Program-made: the position numbers and the translations under genes
From: CAZTHL01 sp964613585
GTDB taxonomy: Bacteria; Pseudomonadota; Alphaproteobacteria; DSM-16000; Inquilinaceae
Assembly: GCA_964613585.1 (NCBI GenBank)
Contig: CAZTHL010000129.1
Coordinates: forward strand, 1 to 7,663
DNA length: 7,663 bases
Direction of reading: 5' to 3'
Notes under the pieces: model-generated
The model's database searches: none
Told to the model about the DNA's origin: nothing
Seen by the model: only the letters and a program-made list of their open reading frames with translations
Shown here: positions 6,267 to 7,663 of the stretch, piece by piece
How the letters are laid out: each line of letters starts with the position of its first letter
Position numbering within the stretch: position 1 is the first letter of the stretch

Positions 6267-6713
6267 TTGCTGGACGAATTTGTCGAACATCCGCTTCTTC
6301 GCTCGCTTTACGAGTATTGGCGTGGCCGATGCGCTGGACGACGCATGCCGTCGCGCCAGGATATTGATCCCGTCGACCTCAAGGATTTGCTTGGAAACCT
6401 GATCCTGCTTGGTGTCGTCGAGGCGGATCAGCAATTTGTCTTCAGAGTATGGCCATCAATCCTGGTGAAGCATCTGCAGAAGGAATACCAGGGCAAGTCG
6501 CTCGCTCGACTCGAGCCGTCGACGTTGCGGGACGATCTTGAAGCCGTGTTCCGTCAGGTCGTGGCGGAAGGGGATCCGGTGCTCTTGCACTACCGCTTTC
6601 TCGAGGGGCGCCGAAGGGCGGAATTTGAGATTGTGGCCTTGCCCTTGGGGCATGACGGAATCAGGGTCGACATGATATTGACAGGGGTCCTGCCGCGCGA
6701 GCCTGCGTTCTGA
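6267..6713 (+). CDS. PAS domain-containing protein (PAS_5-like)
   Basis: A 148-residue soluble protein resembling the short single-domain PAS_5 family of alphaproteobacteria, whose role is not well known. Typical pieces are HPLLRSLYEYWRGR (8-21), RRMPSRQDIDPVDLKDLL (25-42), a beta-rich core with FVFRVWP (57-63), YQGKSLARLEP (74-84), and the closing strands HYRFLEGRRRAEFEIVALPL (108-127) and GIRVDMILTGVL (131-142). In most relatives the FRVWPS block reads more like YRLVGT, so this copy is somewhat divergent. No output domain is attached, so a sensing role would need a partner. The start is TTG 6267 with GGCGGAG upstream. No ATG, GTG or TTG exists further upstream in frame before the stop at 6186, although the frame reads plausibly (LETAETAEYPLLDEF) from 6237. 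It lies 206 bases after the ABC operon on the same strand and may have its own promoter. Confidence 0.75.
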   Translation: MLDEFVEHPLLRSLYEYWRGRCAGRRMPSRQDIDPVDLKDLLGNLILLGVVEADQQFVFRVWPSILVKHLQKEYQGKSLARLEPSTLRDDLEAVFRQVVAEGDPVLLHYRFLEGRRRAEFEIVALPLGHDGIRVDMILTGVLPREPAF

Positions 6714-6744
6714 GCCGTATCGGCTCGCCGCGGGAGCCGCGGGA
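6712..6744 (+). repeat. Alternating inverted repeats and a 9-bp tandem repeat after the PAS gene
   Basis: GAGCCG (6712-6717), CGGCTC (6721-6726) and GAGCCG (6734-6739) allow two mutually exclusive 6-bp hairpins, the first overlapping the PAS stop codon. GCCGCGGGA occurs twice in tandem (6727-6735, 6736-6744). The first hairpin could act in termination, but no T-run follows and the next gene starts only 54 bases after the PAS stop. Confidence 0.4.
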
Positions 6745-6767
6745 GTAGTTTCGGGGATCGATGTCCA

Positions 6768-7580
6768 ATGGGTGAGTCGGGATTGGGCTGCCAAGCAGAG
6801 CGGGGGGCCAAGCCCACCACGGCCGCATTCCTTATCATCGGCGACGAGATCCTGTCCGGCCGCACGCGAGATGCTAATCTGCCATTCCTGGCCGCCCGGC
6901 TTAACGAGTGCGGGGTCCGCTTGCGCGAGGTGCGGGTGGTCGCAGACCGGGAGGCGGAGATCATCAGCGCCGTCAATGCTCTGAGAGCCCGATACGACTA
7001 CGTTTTCACCAGCGGCGGTATCGGCCCGACCCATGATGACGTAACCTCGGCCAGTGTCGCCAAGGCCTTCGGCACCGTGCTGGAGAGGCGGGACGAGGCG
7101 GTCCGATTGCTGGAAAGACGTTATGAGCGGGATCAGCTGAATGACGCCCGTCTGCGCATGGCCGATGTTCCAGTCGGATCCTCCCTCATTGATAACCCGG
7201 TCAGCTTTGCGCCGGGCTTTTGTATTGAAAACGTTCATGTGCTTGCTGGCGTTCCAGCCATCTTCGAAGGGATGTTTGAGTCCCTGGCGCCCTCGCTTGC
7301 TGGGGGCCGGCCTATAGTGTCGCGTAGCCTGTCATGCTTCGTCCCGGAAGGGACGCTAGCGGACGGCCTTCGAGCCCTGCAGGAGAAGCATCCAGACGTG
7401 TCGATAGGCAGCTATCCCCATGTGCGAGGAGGGCGGCTTGGGGTCGTTGTGGTCAGCCGCCATGAGGAGCCGGGACGCGCCGACGCTGTCGCTGACGCTG
7501 TGGCCGCCCTGATGATCGCCCATGGGGGTGAGCCGCTGGACGAGGAAGCCGGTCTGGGCGTAGCGAAGACCACCGGCTGA
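6768..7580 (+). CDS. Stand-alone CinA N-terminal/MoaB-type molybdopterin-binding domain protein
   Basis: A 270-residue protein of the competence/damage-inducible protein A (COG1058) group. It has the MoaB/MogA-like nucleotide- or molybdopterin-binding fold without the C-terminal nicotinamide-nucleotide amidase domain of full-length CinA. Visible motifs are IIGDEILSGRTRDAN (23-37), TSGGIGPTHDDVT (81-93), RMADVPVGSSLIDNPV (130-145), APGF (148-151) and HVLAGVPAIFEGMFES (157-172), then a COG1058-type C-terminal part with SIGSYPHVRGG (212-222). Related CinA domains hydrolyse ADP-ribose or similar pyrophosphates; activity here is not established. Short stand-alone forms of about 250 residues are common in alphaproteobacteria, so this is full length. 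The start ATG 6768 follows GGGGA by about 10 bases; ATG 6761 is out of frame. It lies 54 bases after the PAS gene and could be read through from it. Confidence 0.9.
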   Translation: MGESGLGCQAERGAKPTTAAFLIIGDEILSGRTRDANLPFLAARLNECGVRLREVRVVADREAEIISAVNALRARYDYVFTSGGIGPTHDDVTSASVAKAFGTVLERRDEAVRLLERRYERDQLNDARLRMADVPVGSSLIDNPVSFAPGFCIENVHVLAGVPAIFEGMFESLAPSLAGGRPIVSRSLSCFVPEGTLADGLRALQEKHPDVSIGSYPHVRGGRLGVVVVSRHEEPGRADAVADAVAALMIAHGGEPLDEEAGLGVAKTTG

Positions 7581-7608
7581 GCCGGCGGACCAGGACGTGT
7601 CCTTAGTG

Positions 7609-7620
7609 CTACAGTTGTAG
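7609..7620. promoter_or_regulatory. Perfect palindrome matching a BlaI/CopY-type operator
   Basis: CTACAGTTGTAG is a perfect 12-base palindrome that contains TACA-N2-TGTA, the half-site pattern bound by winged-helix repressors of the BlaI/MecI/CopY family. It lies 28 bases after the CinA-like stop and 3 bases before a possible start ATG, where an operator would block transcription of a rightward gene. The operator role is inferred from pattern and position; the regulator itself is not in the window. Confidence 0.4.
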
Positions 7621-7623
7621 ATC

Positions 7624-7663
7624 ATGTCGGCGGCGATAATGGGCGGTCGCGGCGCCAGCTTGG
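7624..7663 (+). CDS. Possible start of a gene running off the right edge
   Basis: ATG 7624 opens a frame that stays open to the window end (13 codons, beginning MSAAIMGGRG). A second ATG lies at 7639. No Shine-Dalgarno precedes 7624, since the palindrome CTACAGTTGTAG fills that space. The piece is too short to identify; the operator-like palindrome just upstream is the only hint that a gene begins here. Confidence 0.2.
   Translation, partial: MSAAIMGGRGASL

Noticed and set aside
1..7663. Search for tRNA, rRNA, CRISPR arrays, insertion sequences and transposase genes
   Set aside because: No cloverleaf-like sequence, regularly spaced repeats, terminal inverted repeats with a transposase, or integrase motifs were seen.

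Overview
The window is GC-rich, bacterial and densely coding. High GC, a PAS_5-type PAS protein and an alphaproteobacterial style of propionyl-CoA carboxylase suggest an alphaproteobacterium, most likely a Rhodospirillales relative. That placement is inference from gene content; there is no rRNA or other marker here.

Layout, left to right. (1) The last 121 codons of the beta subunit of propionyl-CoA carboxylase (pccB, + strand) run in from the left edge. (2) Two minus-strand genes face it: an alpha/beta hydrolase (461-1276) and, upstream of that, a YdjA-type nitroreductase (1451-2029). A GC-rich hairpin lies between the convergent pccB and hydrolase ends. (3) A divergent gap of about 420 bases (2030-2450) has no convincing gene but holds a strong imperfect hairpin. 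(4) A tightly overlapping three-gene plus-strand operon (2451-6060) encodes a divergent Dpp/Opp-type ABC transporter: a DppB-like permease, a DppC-like permease fused to a DppD-like ATPase, and a DppF-like ATPase. (5) After a gap with an AT-rich island comes a short PAS_5-type gene (6267-6713), then a stand-alone CinA/MoaB-type molybdopterin-binding-domain gene (6768-7580). (6) The right end carries a perfect palindrome, CTACAGTTGTAG, that fits the TACAnnTGTA operator pattern of BlaI/CopY repressors. An ATG three bases later may begin a gene that leaves the window.

The most interesting part is the ABC operon. Its order and overlaps (ATGA and GTGA junctions) suggest one co-translated complex, and the membrane halves keep the OppBC-type architecture. 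The nucleotide-binding domains are strongly degenerate. The fused ATPase has lost the Walker A Lys-Ser, the Q-loop Gln, the LSGGQ signature and the H-loop His. The DppF-like partner keeps Walker A, the Q-loop Gln and Walker B but has lost the signature and the H-loop His. Yet the fused subunit keeps the DppD/OppD-type C-terminal four-cysteine pattern. No substrate-binding protein is encoded here. The operon may therefore be a transporter relative with altered or no ATP-driven cycling. The flanking genes (fatty-acid/propionate metabolism, hydrolase, nitroreductase, PAS, CinA-like) look like ordinary chromosomal housekeeping or accessory genes and do not reveal its substrate.
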